Assembly: GCF_024055895.1 (NCBI RefSeq)
Contig: NZ_JAMXLE010000002.1
Span: forward strand, 372,001-436,000
From: Rhizobium sp. L1K21
Lineage (GTDB): Bacteria > Pseudomonadota > Alphaproteobacteria > Rhizobiales > Rhizobiaceae
Length of the DNA: 64,000 nucleotides
Reading direction: 5' to 3'
Of this stretch, positions 63,190 through 64,000 are shown in pieces. Position 1 is the stretch's first letter. Each line of letters starts with the position of its first letter. A model generated the notes under the pieces. That model saw nothing but the letters and a program-made list of their open reading frames with translations, had not been told where the DNA came from and ran no database searches. The translations under genes were made by a program, and so were the position numbers.

Positions 63190-63854
63190 TCATTTTGCAT
63201 CACTGCCCGCAAACCCGGTCCATGCGTTCGCTCTGGCTTCTCAATGAGCTGGGTGTCGAATTCACCACCGTCGTCCACCCTTTCGGGAAGAATCTGCGCG
63301 ATCCGTCCTATCTGAAACTTTCACCTGCCGGACGTGTTCCAGCGCTGGAAATAGACGGCGAGCGCCTGTTCGAGACAGGTGCGATTACCGAATATCTCTG
63401 TGAGCGGTTCCCAGAGGCTGGGCTTGGGCGGCTTCCGGGCGACCCCGAGCGCGCGCAGTGGCTCATGTGGGTGCATTTTTCCGAAACGATCAGTCAGCAT
63501 ATCGCTGCACTGACGCAGCAGCACATCATGCTTTACGACGACACAATGCGTTCGCCCGTCGTGATGAAGCTGGAGGCTGCACGGCTTCGTAAATGTTATG
63601 AAGCCGTTGAAACGCGCCTCGGCGAAACGGGCGATTATCTGCTCAAATCGGGCTTTTCGGCTGTCGATACCAGTGTCGGCCATGCGGTCTACATGGGCTT
63701 GCATTTTGCCAAGCTTGAAGGATTGCCGCGCACCGAGGCCTGGTATGCCCGTATTACGGAACGCGCAGCCTTCAAGGCTTCCTTACCGAAGGGTGAAGAG
63801 GAGATGCTCTACCGGCAGGCGTTCTATCCCGCTTGGGAAAGACCCGCATCATGA
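63186..63854 (+). CDS. Glutathione S-transferase family protein
   Basis: The 222-residue protein has an N-terminal thioredoxin-like GSH-binding domain ([23 protein letters not shown], Ser in the R-S-M region and the [20 protein letters not shown] cis-Pro and glutamyl-binding segment) and an all-helical C-terminal domain. The class cannot be told. It overlaps the ACS stop by 4 bp (ATCATGA) and the hmgL start by 4 bp (ATGA), so it is truly within the operon. Its role in leucine degradation is unclear: it may detoxify an electrophilic intermediate such as methylcrotonyl-CoA or methylglutaconyl-CoA. Confidence 0.88.
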   Translation: MIILHHCPQTRSMRSLWLLNELGVEFTTVVHPFGKNLRDPSYLKLSPAGRVPALEIDGERLFETGAITEYLCERFPEAGLGRLPGDPERAQWLMWVHFSETISQHIAALTQQHIMLYDDTMRSPVVMKLEAARLRKCYEAVETRLGETGDYLLKSGFSAVDTSVGHAVYMGLHFAKLEGLPRTEAWYARITERAAFKASLPKGEEEMLYRQAFYPAWERPAS

Positions 63855-64000
63855 CCGATTTCGTGACGATTTACGAAGTTGGACCGCGTGACGGCCTTCA
63901 AAACGAGAAGGAAATCATCCCAACGCATGACAAGATTGCCCTCATTGATCTGTTGTCGTTAGCCGGCTATCGAAAGATTGAGGCAACCAGTTTCGTTTCG
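63851..64000 (+). CDS. Hydroxymethylglutaryl-CoA lyase, N-terminal part (partial)
   Basis: Only the first 50 codons are present before the window ends. They read [20 protein letters not shown] and KIEATSFVS, the opening of the HMGL/DRE-TIM family with the divalent metal-binding Asp in GPRDGLQNE. The enzyme splits HMG-CoA to acetyl-CoA and acetoacetate, the last leucine-degradation step. The start overlaps the GST stop by ATGA. The rest lies outside the window; 3-methylglutaconyl-CoA hydratase is expected next. Confidence 0.92.
   Translation, partial: MTDFVTIYEVGPRDGLQNEKEIIPTHDKIALIDLLSLAGYRKIEATSFVS

Overview
The window looks like chromosomal DNA of a Hyphomicrobiales (Rhizobiales) alphaproteobacterium, somewhere near the Brucella, Phyllobacterium and Rhizobium families. 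The reasons are gene content and order (rpsT-dnaA, hemW-rdgB-rph-hrcA-grpE, kdsB-pheA, ffs-dnaX-ybaB, miaB-phoH-ybeY-corC-lnt), lineage-typical families (BTLCP transglutaminase-like protein, BA14K protein, PraR-like XRE regulators, a DUF1150 partner of Hsp20, the carboxynorspermidine route to polyamines), and regulatory motifs typical of the order: GANTC (CcrM), TTAA-N7-TTAA (CtrA), an Irr-type ICE box, a Zur-like box and a ROSE-like RNA thermometer. I cannot name genus or species from sequence alone. Almost all of the window is ordinary core chromosome. No IS element, prophage or CRISPR array is visible.

Layout. 1-8 kb: mutM end, rpsT, a 900-bp gap carrying a dense GANTC cluster, dnaA, then hemW-rdgB-VOC-rph on the minus strand and hrcA-grpE on the plus strand. 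8.5-17.5 kb: a membrane-anchored cytochrome c with a long Ala/Pro/Glu tail, kdsB-pheA, nudC-HIT, the SRP RNA gene, dnaX-ybaB, a ccdAB toxin-antitoxin pair where recR is usually found, and lepA. 17.7-26.5 kb: a thioesterase, a nitrilase-GNAT pair, a SnoaL protein, an XRE-cupin regulator with a GNAT, recF-moeB, the iron exporter mbfA behind an ICE box, a BTLCP gene behind two CtrA-like boxes, an alpha/beta hydrolase and an XRE regulator. 26.7-34.7 kb: lnt-corC-ybeY-phoH-miaB on the minus strand, divergent from metK-trmB. 34.7-41 kb: the hsp20-DUF1150 heat-shock unit, a nucleoside hydrolase, cobW behind a Zur-like box, puuA-puuB and a small His-rich exported protein. 41-52.5 kb: leuB, PAP2 phosphatase, an MFS drug exporter, the carboxynorspermidine decarboxylase/dehydrogenase pair, an AEC transporter, assorted enzymes and tRNA-Leu(CAG). 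52.6-55.9 kb: LysR, then a poorly understood unit of a tandem-GNAT protein, two small ORFs and a second PraR-like regulator, with a CtrA-like box in front. 56.1 kb to the end: a TetR-controlled leucine/isovalerate (Liu) degradation operon: ivd, mccB, mccA, an acyl-CoA synthetase, a GST and the start of HMG-CoA lyase.

The main new interest lies in regulation rather than in a novel gene system. There are inferred cell-cycle sites before dnaA, the BTLCP gene and the tandem-GNAT gene, a heat-shock promoter plus RNA thermometer before hsp20, metal-responsive sites before mbfA and cobW, and large perfect palindromes at ccdA and at the XRE-cupin gene. All binding-site calls come from motif reading by eye. 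None is experimentally shown here.
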